Below the pieces are notes generated by a model that worked only from the letters and a program-made list of their open reading frames with translations, ran no database searches and was not told where the DNA came from. This document shows, in pieces, positions 1-10,720 of a stretch of 64,000 nucleotides of DNA. Positions within the stretch are counted from its first letter, which is position 1; every line of letters begins with the position of its first letter. The DNA comes from Bactrocera neohumeralis (Eukaryota > Arthropoda > Insecta > Diptera > Tephritidae): positions 3,501,341 through 3,565,340 of the forward strand of contig NW_026089624.1 of assembly GCF_024586455.1 (NCBI RefSeq), written 5' to 3'. The translations under genes and the position numbers were made by a program.

Positions 1-8
1 TGCGTACA

Positions 9-332
9 AGTTAATACCACCAGTTCACATTACATGAACATATTGTATTTCTGTTATAAATATGTAACCCATATGGTACTTTCCTAATACTGTCCGCCTT
101 AGGTGGTCCCAAAATATAATTCATAGATTGTAAGATGAATCTTTCCACTCGTAACATATGTCATATCTCAAGTGGATTGTAGATATACTTCCTAGAATGT
201 AAGATAAATATTTGTATCTAGACTTAAGCAAAATACTGTATATAAGAAAACATAATAACGAAAACGAGGCAGTTGACCACAGGCAGTTGACCACAGGGAG
301 TTGCCCACGAGAACTAAACGGAGTTTTTAATT
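9..332 (+). repeat. 5' LTR of the non-autonomous element
   Basis: This is a 324-bp LTR, nearly identical to 2230-2576. It contains about 14-bp minisatellite units of the form GCAGTTGACCACAG near its 3' end, with about three units here against about five in the right LTR. It starts AGTTAATA and ends TTAATT. Confidence 0.88.
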
Positions 333-349
333 GGCGATCCTGCCAGGAG
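332..349 (+). promoter_or_regulatory. Primer-binding site of the non-autonomous LTR element
   Basis: TGGCGATCCTGCCAGG begins at the last T of the 5' LTR. Position and the TGG start fit a tRNA primer site. The overlap with the LTR end resembles 17.6/297-type elements. I cannot assign the tRNA from sequence alone. Confidence 0.65.
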
Positions 350-931
350 ATGAAATAATCTCTGGCGAACCAAAATGTAACAATAAATTTCGGCGGTAAC
401 CATTTAAGGGGACAAAAAATCCCCGTGTTACCGTTTGAAAAACAATCAAGTATCCTCATTTGAGGAGAAAAGTAAAAAAAAAGTTCAAAAAACGCTAAGT
501 CCAAAAAGAGACATAATCAAAAAAATCTCAGCCACTTAGAAAATTATTGAAAAAATTTCGAGTGTGTGTTTGTGCCTACTGCCAATCGAACGCGCCTCAT
601 CTATACGGATTACGAGCGAAAAACAAGCTAACGTACGCGTTACAACAATTGAAAAAATAAGTAAAATTGAGAAACAAAAAACTACAACAGTTTCACAAAT
701 AAAGTGATTTTAAAATGTGAATTGAAAAACCAAAAACTGAAAGTGAAAATTTTTGAAAATTTCAAACAAATAAAAGAAAGTGCGTGGATCTATAAACTAT
801 CCACATAAAAACAAATAAATAAAAAAATTCTGTAAATCAGAAATTTCACCAAAAAACTGATTTCATTTAAACCTCGCACACGGCCGCCAACGACGACCAT
901 TGCACAACCAACCGCCAAAATTCGACTTAAA

Positions 932-1035
932 AAGCAACAGCAGCAGCAAAGTCAACAATAGCCGCAACAGTAGTAACAGCAGCAACAGCAGCAATAGCAA
1001 CAGTAACAACAGCAGCAGTAGAAGCAGCAACATAA
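932..1035 (+). repeat. CAG/AAC-rich low-complexity tract
   Basis: Imperfect AGC, AAC and AGT triplets run for about 100 bp inside the non-autonomous LTR element. One frame reads Ser/Asn-rich peptide, but there is no convincing ATG and the downstream sequence stops soon. A GTAAGTAAG donor-like site lies just after it (about 1043). It could be a remnant of a gag leader or simply microsatellite. Confidence 0.6.
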
Positions 1036-1205
1036 AATTAGTTGTAAGTAAGGCTTATACATATGTATTTATTAATTCAATTAAGTATAAGAATTGTTTA
1101 TTGTGAGTATTAATTTGCTTCATGAAACTCACAAATATATATATAAAAAAAAACAAACAAAACCGAAAAATAAATTTAAAAGAAAAAAAATATAATTCTT
1201 TGGGA

Positions 1206-1713
1206 GCAGAGACTCTTGAAGTGCCTGCCGAAGATTTTTCCGGCAATATTTTATTAACAAAAAAAAATATTTTGGGACAAAAAGGTCCCAAAACGCCAGC
1301 TGAAGAGTCATACCAGCAGAGTAAAAAGAAGAATTATACAAAATATTGTAGAACGAAAATGTTCTACAACGCCAGCCGAAGTTCATACCGGCAAAATAAA
1401 ACAAAATAATAATGGAAAAATATATAAAATAAATATAAATATATATATGTAAATCAAAATGTAAAAATTCAAAATTTACATTACTTTGAACAAAAAAGTC
1501 TTAAGGCACCAGCCGAAGAAAGTACCTGCAATACTAAAAATAAAAAAATACTTTAAAATTGTGGAACAAAAAGTTCAACAACGCCAGCCGAAGATTTTAC
1601 CGGTAAAATAAAACAAAAAAGAATGGCGAGAAGCCAAATAGAATATAAAAATACAAAATTTAAAATACTTGGGACTAGAAAATCCTAAGACGCCAGTCGA
1701 AGATAATACCGAC
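1206..1713 (+). repeat. Six tandem double stem-loop units
   Basis: Six degenerate units lie at about 1206-1244, 1271-1330, 1348-1392, 1484-1529, 1561-1604 and 1668-1713. Each has a first stem with an A-rich loop (for example TTTGGGAC/GTCCCAAA in unit 2 and GTAGAAC/GTTCTAC in unit 3). Then comes a GCCAGCCGAAG-like linker that forms a second stem closed by CGGC. The second stem shows compensatory pairs: GCCG/CGGC, GCTG/CAGC, GTCG/CGAC, and GCCG/CGGT with a wobble. Spacers are AT-rich. The pattern suggests selected RNA structure inside the element transcript. Confidence 0.75.
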
Positions 1714-2219
1714 AATAAAATAAAAGAATATACTCCAAAAAAGGGGGTACTAATATTTTAAATAAATAGTTTCAATAATTGGGGTACTCACAAGCCGTCG
1801 TAAAGCATGGTAAAATCGTAAAATTATAAATTTTTACACTTGCTTAAAAAAAAAATGTTGTTAGATTTCATACAAAAATGAGTTTACACATTTACAATTC
1901 TCAATGTTATGTTTTCGAATCGTTATAACTTATAACTTTATGCGACTTGAGAAAACCCTAAATGTAAAAGAAAAAATTGCTGAAATGTATTCAGGCATAA
2001 ATACAATAAAAGATGTCATATATAAAAATACTTCCTTCAAAAAATAATTAGGAGTCAAAAATAATATAAAATGTATCGAAAGTATATTTAAGAGTCAAAT
2101 TTAAATAAATTGTAAAATAAATTAAGATTTCAAAATAGTACTGTTCAAATTGATAAAATAGTCTATAGCCTCACGTACTACTTACTATATATCCATTTGA
2201 ATCGAGACGCTTCAATTTA

Positions 2220-2229
2220 GTGGTGGGGG
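2220..2229 (+). promoter_or_regulatory. Polypurine tract of the non-autonomous LTR element
   Basis: GTGGTGGGGG lies immediately before the 3' LTR. It is in the place and of the composition expected for plus-strand DNA priming. Confidence 0.6.
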
Positions 2230-2576
2230 AGTTAATACCACCAGTTCACATTACATGAACATATTGTATTTCTGTTATAAATATGTAACCCATATGGTAC
2301 TTTCCTAATACTGTCCGCCTTAGGTGGTCCCAAAATATAATTCATAGATTGTAAGATGAATCTTTCCACTTGTAACATATGTCATATCTCAAGTGGATTG
2401 TAGATATACTTCCTAGAATGTAAGATAAATATTTGTATCTAGACTTAAGCAAAATACTGTATATAAGAAAACATAATAAAGAAAACGAGGCAGTTGACCA
2501 CAGGGAGTTGCCCACGGGAGTTGCTCACGGGCAGTTGCCCGTAGTTGCCCACGAGAACTAAACGGAGTTTTTAATT
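2230..2576 (+). repeat. 3' LTR of the non-autonomous element
   Basis: This is a 347-bp LTR. It differs from the 5' copy mainly by extra GGGAGTTGCCCACG-like minisatellite units around 2500-2555. It is followed by the TACA duplication at 2577-2580. Confidence 0.88.
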
Positions 2577-3368
2577 TACACATGTAAATATGTTACCCAC
2601 AAAAACTACAAACATTGCTTTACAAAAACAACAGTTCTTTCAAATAGCATCATACATATGTATGTACTTATATGCGTACGCTTGTAAATATGTGCGTATG
2701 ACATTCCCACACAAATAATGCACACACAACATACATACTTATGGATGTACAAATATGCGTTCACATGTAGATAAGTCACCCGCAAAAATTACAAATATTG
2801 GTCTACAAAAACAACAATTGTTTCAAATAGCGTCAGCAGCGTCGCAAGTCAATATGGCAGCCAAATAGTCGATTTGTAGAAAAACACACAACAACAACAT
2901 TTTCATTCGTGAACGCAAGCGCACTTTCAACAGGCAAACTTACTTCATTCATAAAAATAAACACCATCACATCTCCCCGAACAAGCTTTTGCCCACAAGC
3001 GTCTTTTCGCGACGATGGCAAAAGCTAAACATCATAAATTGAACGATTTCTGATATTTGTATGAGAAGGAAAAAGTGACAACCCCGCAAATAAAAGAATT
3101 CAAATATATTATAATAAAATTGACTGCTGGTTTGTTGGAGAAGCTGTTACAGCGGCAAGGGAAGCAGTGGCAATTGGCGATCGTTCGTTTGTGTTTTCGG
3201 CACAGCTCGGATTTTCTACCAACAACACAATGTTGTGACGCTTTGTCGTCGCGTCAGTCTTTCGACACATTGACTCTTTGACAAAATCTGAGCTTCGGCC
3301 ATTGGTTGTCCGGGACAACAGAGATTTCGCATGAACAATATGTGACATATTTACATACATTTGTAGAT
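2577..3368. repeat. Unclassified interspersed repeat B, copy 1 (left part)
   Basis: About 790 bp match 28.5-29.33 kb in blocks, including the stretch CACCCGCAAAAATTACAAAT (about 2777) and a block starting TGGTTTGTTGGAGAAGCTGT (about 3129). There is an internal direct duplication: 2581-2650 resembles 2764-2835. No convincing ORF is present. The repeat resumes at 5507 after a hAT insertion and at 9675 after a P-type insertion. The family is not recognised. Confidence 0.7.
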
Positions 3369-5498
3369 CAGAGATGTACACGAGTTGATTCACTTTTTTC
3401 CTATATGTATGTACTCAATGACGAAAGGAGGCTTATTGATGGAATGTGAGAAGTGTAATAACATATTAAAATATAATGGAATGCAAACATCTTATCTTAT
3501 CCGTCACAAGTGTTATGCTGTAAGAAATTGCAACGTTGCTGTAAAAAAAGTTAACAATGCAGATAAGGAAATTCTTTTATTGACGTGTTCTCAATGGGTT
3601 GTAGAGGACTGTCGTCCATTTTGCGTTGTAGACGGCGAAGGCTTTAAAAAGGTCGTGGAGGCACTCTTAAATATTGGAACAAAATATGGCAATCATTTAG
3701 ACGTCTCCGACATGTTGCCCAATTCCAGAACCATATCACGACGAATAAACAACATAGCAGACGATAAAAGAATACTAATGATGGAGGAATTGAATTTAGC
3801 AATAACAAGCGGAACGGCGTCCATAACATCAGATCTCTGGACTGACAATTTTGTCAAAATAAATTTCTTATGTATTATATTTTATTTTATTAAAGATTTA
3901 AAGTTAAAAGAAATTGTTTTAGGCGTAAAATCAATGGATTTAGAGAGAAGCACAGCAACCAATGCTTTAATGAACACCATTTGGCAGATTTCGAAGTAAA
4001 TAACATGGAGAATATTACGTTTGTTACTGACAGAGGATCAAACATTGTGAAGGCTCTTAAAAATCAAAAAAGGATTAACTGTGCAAATCACCTATTGAAT
4101 AATGTTTTGTATTGTGGTTTTAACAACACTACCGAATTAGTTTCATTTTTGGATGCTTGCAAAAAGTTAGTAAAGTATTTTAAAAATACTTCCTTTCAAC
4201 ACATGCTATTAACTTCTCTTAAAAATTATTGTAGTTCTCGGTGGAACTCGCATCTTAATTTATTTAAATCAATTTCGAATAATTATTTCAAAATTCAAGA
4301 AATTCTTTCCTCAGTCAATGAAACACATAGAATCTCAGATATTAACTTATCCCTTCTAAATGCACTAGTTGAGGTTTTTGAAAAGGTTCATATTGTAAGC
4401 CGAAAGTTGCAAGGTGTAAATTACGTCACAATAAATTACGTATACTTAACAATCAACACCGTCAGATCCATTTGCGAAGAAAGAGATACTGATATGCAAG
4501 TAATAAAGGCATTAAAAAGAAATATTTTAAGAGAAATGGAAACAAAGTACATTCCTAATTTAAGTATTTCTCACTATACGGCTTGTTTTTTGTATCCACC
4601 TACCAATTCTTGTCTAGACGAAAGTAAATTAAATGAAGTTAAAGAGTTTTGTGTCTCCGAAATAATGAAATCTGTTTCGTCGTCCGATAGTCCAACTAAT
4701 TTTGCAATCCATAATGAATCACCACAGGATTTCCAATTTTTTTTCTCATCTTTTATGACCCCAATTCAACCGTCCATGGCAGAAAATCTGATGAAATAAA
4801 TCGTTAAGTTATCTAAAAATAGGACTTGATGTTAATTTTAATGTTATGCAGTGGTGGGAAAGTCATAATTCAGAATACCCTCGGTTATATAAGTTTGCCC
4901 AAAAAATGTTGGCTATACCTGCAAGCAGTGCCGCTTCAGAATGAGTTTTTTCTGCCTCAGGTAACATAATAACTGAAAAACGTAACCGTATTGGGCCAAA
5001 AACTGTGAATAATTTGCTTTTTTTGAATTCAGTGTACAAATATGAGTAAAAATATAGCTTTATTAACAATTACAATAATTTATAAGAATAACAATATATA
5101 TACATATATAATATATATATAATAATATATATTAGTAAAGTATTTTAGAAATATATATTATATATCTTTAAATAATAAAATACTGAACATGAAGTATTAC
5201 ATTTCTTTTTTTTTTAAAGCTGAATTTTGTAATTATTTTTTTTTTAACATTAAAAACAATAAACAATAAAATCAAAAAGCTCGTCGTATATTCATAACAC
5301 TCATACTGATTCAATGCTTTTGTGAATGGTATGAGCTTACAGAATAAGCAAGCAATGATATGCATTTTGTAACAAACCACTCGCTGAGGTGAATCATGCA
5401 ATGACAGCTTTCGTTTAGTTTATGCCTAGTGCTAACTCAGTCTTCATTTTTACAAAATACTAAATATGTCATTTGAATGGTATTCATGCACATCTCTG
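3369..5498 (+). mobile_element. hAT-superfamily DNA transposon
   Basis: Terminal inverted repeats begin CAGAGATGT at both ends (left CAGAGATGTACACGAG, right inverted CAGAGATGTGCATGAAT). The flanks are TTGTAGAT (3361-3368) and ATGTAGAT (5499-5506), a 7-of-8 match to the 8-bp duplication typical of hAT elements. The corresponding place in repeat B at about 29.32 kb lacks the insertion. Inside is a broken hAT transposase on the plus strand. AT dinucleotide runs fill 5090-5165. Confidence 0.9.
3409..5049 (+). pseudogene. hAT transposase, frame-broken
   Basis: The product would be a DNA-cutting transposase with an RNase H-like fold interrupted by an alpha-helical insertion, ending in a dimerisation region. 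The N-terminus shows a BED-type zinc finger start (CEKC, then HKCY about 20 residues on). Block one (about 3409-3999) holds the SDLWTDN motif with a first acidic residue. A frame change near 3980 leads to block two (to 4799), which holds VTDRGSN and CANHLLNN. After a second frame change, the C-terminal block (about 4850-5049) holds the SAASE/VFSASGN dimerisation signature split by an in-frame TGA near 4942. First ATG candidates are 3409 and 3418. No intact protein is possible from this copy. Confidence 0.85.
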
Positions 5499-5579
5499 AT
5501 GTAGATGTGTGTGGACAAATTTACAAACATTATGCGTATGGTTCTTTTTGTTTACATGCTCACATAATTACATACATAC
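5499..5579. repeat. Repeat B, copy 1 (middle part)
   Basis: These 81 bp sit between the hAT element and the P-type element. They match 29.32-29.40 kb (GACAAATTTACAAACATTAT), which shows that both transposons inserted into the same repeat. The first 8 bases are the hAT target duplication. Confidence 0.7.
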
Positions 5580-6439
5580 CAGGAATACTGGGATGCCCAA
5601 CTTATTCCAGTGTGATAGCGCCACAAAATAAGCGTTTTTTATAACATTTTCCATTGTGGCCAGATCGAACGAAATAAGAATTTTTGGGTGCTCGGTTCCC
5701 CTTTTAGGCCTATATCACCCATTAAAAATTTATTTACATAAAGTAACAAAACGATAACAATTCATTATATAACGAAAAAAACAAAACGATAAATGTATAC
5801 ATATAACGATAAAAACAAAACAATAACAATTCATGTAAAAAATATATAAAAATATCACAGCATAATAACAAATTATTTACATATATACAAATGCATTTAA
5901 ATCCCAAATTCTAATTTTTGTTGAAAAAAATTGCTTTCTAATTTTAGAGCCTCTTTATCCTACCTGTTTAAAAAATTTTTACTTTTTTATATTCTATCGT
6001 AAGTTTGAGTTCGCATATTGTAACCACTAAAAAATAAAAAAAAAAATTGAAACCTATAGGTGTGAAACACGCAAAATGTTATTTTTAAAATTAGGGACCG
6101 AAAGGTCTTTATTTAAAAATTTAGTTAAGAAATATATTGTAATTCTAATAAAAAGGGCTATAACTATTTTTGGGTCACAATTATCACAACACAAAAAGGG
6201 ACTAACATCTTTAATTTTATTAAAAAGAATATCTCCTATTCCTATTTTATGACAATTACTGTCAAAAATGAATTCGTCCGAAGGAATTTCATCTCCTAAA
6301 TATGGTAAAGGCTGGGAACATGTGTGCAGTTTGAAATTTTTTAAATAAAAATAGCCGCAAAAGTAGCTTAACGCATTTTCTTTAAAAAAAATTAATTTCT
6401 TAACTACTATCTAATGTTATTGATCTAACGAGGGAGTGT

Positions 6440-8520
6440 TCAGGCCGAGGTAGACCTTAAAAATCTTGCCAAGAAAGGTCATTCAATAGTGAATCATTAC
6501 ACACATTACGTGGAACATTATTACTATGTTGCGAAATTACTGTAGCATCAGGTTCTTAAGGCAGCTCACAGTTTCCTTTTGTTACGACGTTTACGTAACG
6601 TAGGCCCCACGATTTCCTAAACAAACTAGAAAACATATAGGTCGTTACTCTAGTACCTCATCTGCTTCGAATCTGCCCAAAAAAATGTTCTAAACTGTCC
6701 TGGCATAGTCGTCTCGTCTTCAAGTACGGAAAACCTGAGTGTGACAAAAATCGCCACAATCGTCTTAAACTGTTAATATTTAACACCCACCTCTTTATAA
6801 AACTAAAATTATTGGTTGTGTTGCTTTCTAAATCGTCTACGACCCGAATAGTTTTTAGAATTTTTTCTGCCTCATTTAAAAAATTTAACTGTTCAGGGGA
6901 ACCTACAAACACTTTTTTAGTGGGTACAGCAGCTTCAACGAAACTGCTATTTAAAATATCAAATAATTTATTAAAAAACGAAACAAATTCCGCGGTATTA
7001 ATAAGGCTTCTACTATTTGAGCTTAAGGCTCCCGAGCTATATAGGGACAACATACCAGAAGCGACCGTATTACTCAATACTTGAGACGCGAATTTAACCT
7101 TCATTTTTTGGAAGGTATTTGGATAAATATGAGCATCGGTTAATTTATGCGCTCACCGATAATTCAACTTAGAGTCGGTTTCATAAAAATGAACAATATC
7201 CGACCAACTTACCCAACAATTTTTAAAGAAAATTTTTAAATTTTGTAAACAGTTACGACTACTTTTTATCAAATGGGGGCTATCGTAAAAAAAATACACT
7301 TCCTTGCCATTAACATTAAAAAAAGGCCGTGACGATGAAACACCTAACAAATTAGCGAAATTCTGAAAATTGGTGCTCTGGTCGCAAACAAAATGGCAAG
7401 GAATTAGTCCTATATTTTGCAGTTGGGTAATGTATTTCTTGAGGACATCCCCTTTGCAGGAACCTTTTACGAAAAAATAAGCCAATCCACCTATACCTTG
7501 CACCATTATGGTCATTGCAGTTGTTGCTAATCTAGAAGTGCGATTTTCATCGCCATAATCCTCAATACCTATCACCCTATCGAATTTCCTATCATACTGC
7601 AAGTGACATTTCATCACATGAAACCGATACGAACTTTTGTTCGAAAGTGAATCCCCTACTCCTAATCTCTAACGATTTTATGCTGCGTTGGGTGCAACCT
7701 GGGAAACGGGGCCAGTCTGCAACAAAATTTTCCAAAGTACTTTCGGATGGAAAATCTAATTGGTGCTTTAAGTGCCGATAAGCAACTGGCGACAAAAAAA
7801 ATACACCCAAAGCTATCGTTTAAAAAAAAATGTCATATCGCCGACCATGGGTACGGCGATTACTATTTACAAAACTACTCCTAATGCATGCACCTAACTG
7901 AGGAGGAACTTTGCTACAAACTAAAGAAAGAGGGTCTGACTGTTCCCTAAATGAGCTATTCCTTAGCTGTTCCCTACATCTTTCTAACTCTGCGGCCATT
8001 TCAGCTAACTGGGCCTTTAAACTCCTATTTTCCTGCTCTTTTTCATCTAACTTTATTTTCAAAACCCTATTCTCTTCCCTCAATATCTTCTTCCTTTCCG
8101 TACCTGCTGTCAGACCCCTACCTGTTTGCGCGGCCTTATCAAAATTAAGAGATATATCCTCCTCCAAAAATGGAAGAGGCTCTGAAATTCCATCTTCAAT
8201 ATCACTTTCAATACTTGGAAAAAGCTGCCTCGATGCATTTTGTGCATTTGAGACAGCTTCTTCAATTTGGGGTGCAAAATCTTCAAAACCCAATAAAATT
8301 GTATTTTGTACATCAGAATTTGGGACGGCAAATGTAGCCTCAACTTTTAAATTTATATCGGGAACGGCCCTCGAACGCAATCACTTTTCAAGGCGCATTT
8401 TTGCCGAAAAATGCCGCTCAAAAGCAAAAATATGTTTAGGTGTTTCATCGGAAACACCTAAAAGGTTGAGCCAACATTTACGCATATTTAAAAGAAAAAG
8501 AAGGAATATAAAAACATAAA
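6440..8520 (-). pseudogene. P-element (THAP9-like) transposase, degraded
   Basis: Reading on the minus strand from about 8520, there is the C-terminal half of a THAP-like zinc domain (CWLNLLGVS, then HIFAFERHF and RAVPDI). A leucine/glutamate-rich coiled coil (about 8060-7960) follows. Then come the RNase H-like core with SPVAYRHLK, a CDEM acidic motif (about 7610) and DSPHLIK (about 7270), and the C-terminal block LCQDSLEHFFGQIRSR (about 6660-6710). These match P transposase order. Breaks are in-frame stops near 8377, 7818 and 7151, one frame change near 7610, and further stops after 6660. The Cys-bearing start of the THAP domain is not found and may lie in an upstream exon or be lost. Confidence 0.88.
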
Positions 8521-8595
8521 ATAACTACATATATTACATACAGTGCAAAGATACCAAACAGATAAACTTATCTATTCAAATTAATCGGTATATTC

Positions 8596-9090
8596 GTTAC
8601 ATTTAAATATTTAAAAAATTAAATTTCAAAATATCGAAATTTATCGAAACTTTTTGTGGTGGTTATTGTACGATGCGCACACGGTGGCTGCCAGCAGGAG
8701 AAGAGAGTTGATCGTATGATGTGTAGTCCTACATAGTAATAACAGCGGGCGTCCTCAAGCCTAACGGTTAACTATGTATTCCTTGTTTCGTTTTGTGTCG
8801 TATTCGTTTCAGCGTTGCTTGTAAGCCAGGCGCAGCTGACTTGCTGACATGAAGTTGCCATGTTGTATTAAACGTTTAAATATAATATTATAATATATTG
8901 TGGCTCGTCCCACATTTTTCTTACACTTTTTTCCGACTTAATTGAATTTAATTATTTAAATTATATAATTAAATATTATTTAAATAGTGCTATCAAATTC
9001 ACATTGTAAATATTTAAACGAACCCGTGTTAACGTTACATTTATATATTTAAGAAATTAAATTTCAAAATATCGAAATGTATCGATAATT
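8596..9090. repeat. Direct repeat pair inside the P-type element
   Basis: About 55 bp at 8601-8650 recur at 9039-9088 (both contain TTAAATTTCAAAATATCGAAA). The 380 bp between them hold no recognised ORF. This may be a secondary insertion flanked by repeats or a duplicated 5' region of the transposon. Confidence 0.5.
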
Positions 9091-9674
9091 ATATTACACT
9101 TCTTCTGTTTTTTAAAAATATTGCAACACCGGGTTTTTATTATTTATTGCACTATATCACTTTTTGCACTATTTATAGTCTATTAAAATTACTTACCGTT
9201 CGAGATCCGATCTCTCGTTGGGAAATCTAAATACGGTATTTCCCTCGCTGCAGCCCACAATGCACTTTTTCCACATTGGTGTTTTCGGCATTTTCGCTAT
9301 AAACTAATATGGGATTTATATATAATTATGTACGCAAATTACTTTTATGGTACTTACGTTTATATTTGCTGATTTATATTTATTATGATTTATATATGTA
9401 TTTAAACAATTCTCATTCACTTCATTCACTATACACTTGTTCTTCACTACTTCACTACTTCACTTTTTATTAATTCTTTTTTCTGCAAAGAAACGATGGC
9501 CGTTACGAATTCCTCCATTCTAATATTATTTTGGCGGGATTTCAATCCGGTCGTCTCTTTTCTTCCAATTGCGAAACGTCAAAACCTACCCAATCCAGTC
9601 AACTGTCAAAGTTCGGTAGGTGAGCGGCTCTCACATTTCCAGTGACAGGAGAGTTGGGCATCCCATTATTCCTG

Positions 9675-10199
9675 ATACATACGTTAATATGTGCGACCGC
9701 TTGGCCTTTAAATTTTAAAGGCCTGCAAATAAATACGTACATACATAGATATCTTATCAAACCTACATTAATTAAATATTTAGATAACAACATAAACATG
9801 ACTGTTATATATTCAGAAAGATTTTATGGAATTCATCATGAAATAGTTCAATTTGAATGTACATACTTGTGTGCTTTGATATAAAATACATACATATGTA
9901 TATAGAAAAAATACATACATACAAATGTATGTAAATAAATTATATGCAGAGTCTTTGGCGCATTGTAGATATGCGAATCTATAAGCGTGCATTCCTTAAC
10001 ATCAGAAATAGCATAATTTTTCTCATTTAACACTGAAAATGCTCAGTTCTGTTGTTTTCCTGCCCCTGATGTTAAGTGGTGAAACACGCTCATCCAAAAC
10101 AGTAAATATCTCAAAATTGAAATATCCCTAAATTTTAGACATCGTGAACCTTCTCTATAAATATACGTTCTCTGCTATTACTTTTATAAAATAATTTCG
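9675..10199. other. End of repeat B, then unassigned AT-rich DNA
   Basis: The first 35 bp (TACATACGTTAATATGTGCG) continue repeat B beyond the P-type element, after the ATACATAC duplication. The remainder is AT-rich with ATACATA microsatellite. I see no gene in it. Confidence 0.5.
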
Positions 10200-10326
10200 A
10201 TGTTTCACATCTGCCAGCTGTCAACTGACAGCTCACTTTTTTTTCTACTTTCCAAATTTTGCCGCCCTAGAAAATTTGCCGCCCTGGGCACTAGCCCCGA
10301 CTGCCCCTAGTGTAAATCCACCACTG
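10200..10326. repeat. Possible hAT-type element terminus
   Basis: Read on the minus strand this begins CAGTGGTGGATTTACACTAG and continues with GGGCGGCAAATTTT. That style of end is common in hAT elements with GGCGCC-like subterminal sequence. No matching left end was found, so only a fragment is claimed. A similar start occurs at 44,165. Confidence 0.4.
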
Positions 10327-10329
10327 TCC

Positions 10330-10720
10330 ACCCGGCCAAAACGTTAATGCGGTATTCTACCTTGGAGTTTTGTAGAGTTGGGTGCGCCGTGTTCGACGTG
10401 TTCGGCCCGAATATCGCGAAGATGAAAGTTGGCGTTTGTTGCACGATAACGCGTCATCTCATCGATCGACGCTTGTGACCGATTATTTCACCAAAAATCA
10501 CATTTTATTATTATGCAGACGTAGAGGCCATTCAAAAGGCTTCCATCGGCATACTGGCGGCCATACCGGCCAACAAGCTAAACACTCGTTGGAAATGCTT
10601 TTGGACCGTGCAAAAGCTGTATTGAAACAGAAAGAGACTATTTTGAATAAAATAAATTGGTTTTACCGAAAAAACCATTTCTCTGTTTTTTTTAAGTCCT
10701 GTTTACTTTGGAACGCTCCT
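10330..10720 (+). pseudogene. mariner transposase fragment (C-terminal half)
   Basis: The plus frame reads VNAVFYLGVL, then a stop, then RPEYRED, WRLLHDNASSHRST and LVTDYFTKNHIL. This is the mariner catalytic region around the second aspartate (HDNA motif). The text then jumps to the C-terminal segment (EAIQKA, ILAAIPAN, LEMLLDRAK). The third catalytic region between them is deleted at about 10,510-10,525. The N-terminal DNA-binding half and both terminal repeats are missing. It is a fossil fragment. Confidence 0.82.

Larger units (their letters stand above)
9..2576 (+). mobile_element. Non-autonomous LTR retrotransposon, errantivirus-like ends
   Basis: Two near-identical LTRs (9-332 and 2230-2576) bound about 1.9 kb of internal DNA with no gag, protease, RT or integrase reading frame. 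The LTRs begin AGTTAATACC and end TTTTTAATT. The flanks carry a perfect 4-bp duplication TACA (5-8 and 2577-2580), as expected for integration of a gypsy/errantivirus-type element. A TGG-starting primer-binding site follows the left LTR and a purine run precedes the right one, so the element reads on the plus strand. With no coding capacity it must have been mobilised in trans. The parent family is not visible in this window. Confidence 0.88.
5580..9674 (-). mobile_element. P-type DNA transposon with complete ends
   Basis: Terminal inverted repeats start CAGGAATACTGGGATGCC on the left and, inverted, CAGGAATAATGGGATGCC on the right. About 22 of 23 terminal bases match. A perfect 8-bp target duplication ATACATAC flanks the element (5572-5579 and 9675-9682), as known for P elements. 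The 4,095-bp body carries a degraded P/THAP9-family transposase on the minus strand (about 6440-8520). About 860 bp of AT-rich DNA lie on the left and 1,150 bp on the right without genes. The ends look intact, so the copy could have been mobilised in trans. Confidence 0.92.

Noticed and set aside
121..504. 127-codon minus-strand frame over the left LTR
   Set aside because: It spans the LTR/primer-site junction of a non-coding element, has no family motif, and the same LTR bases recur at 2230-2576 without extending the frame.
900..1106. Ser/Asn-rich plus-strand frame
   Set aside because: It lacks an ATG and is explained by AGC/AAC microsatellite.
1206..1713. CRISPR-like array
   Set aside because: Units are degenerate, spacing is irregular, spacers are AT-rich and the host is clearly eukaryotic. 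The array lies inside an LTR element.
7911..8519. 202-codon plus-strand frame
   Set aside because: It is the antisense shadow of the P-type transposase coiled-coil and THAP region.
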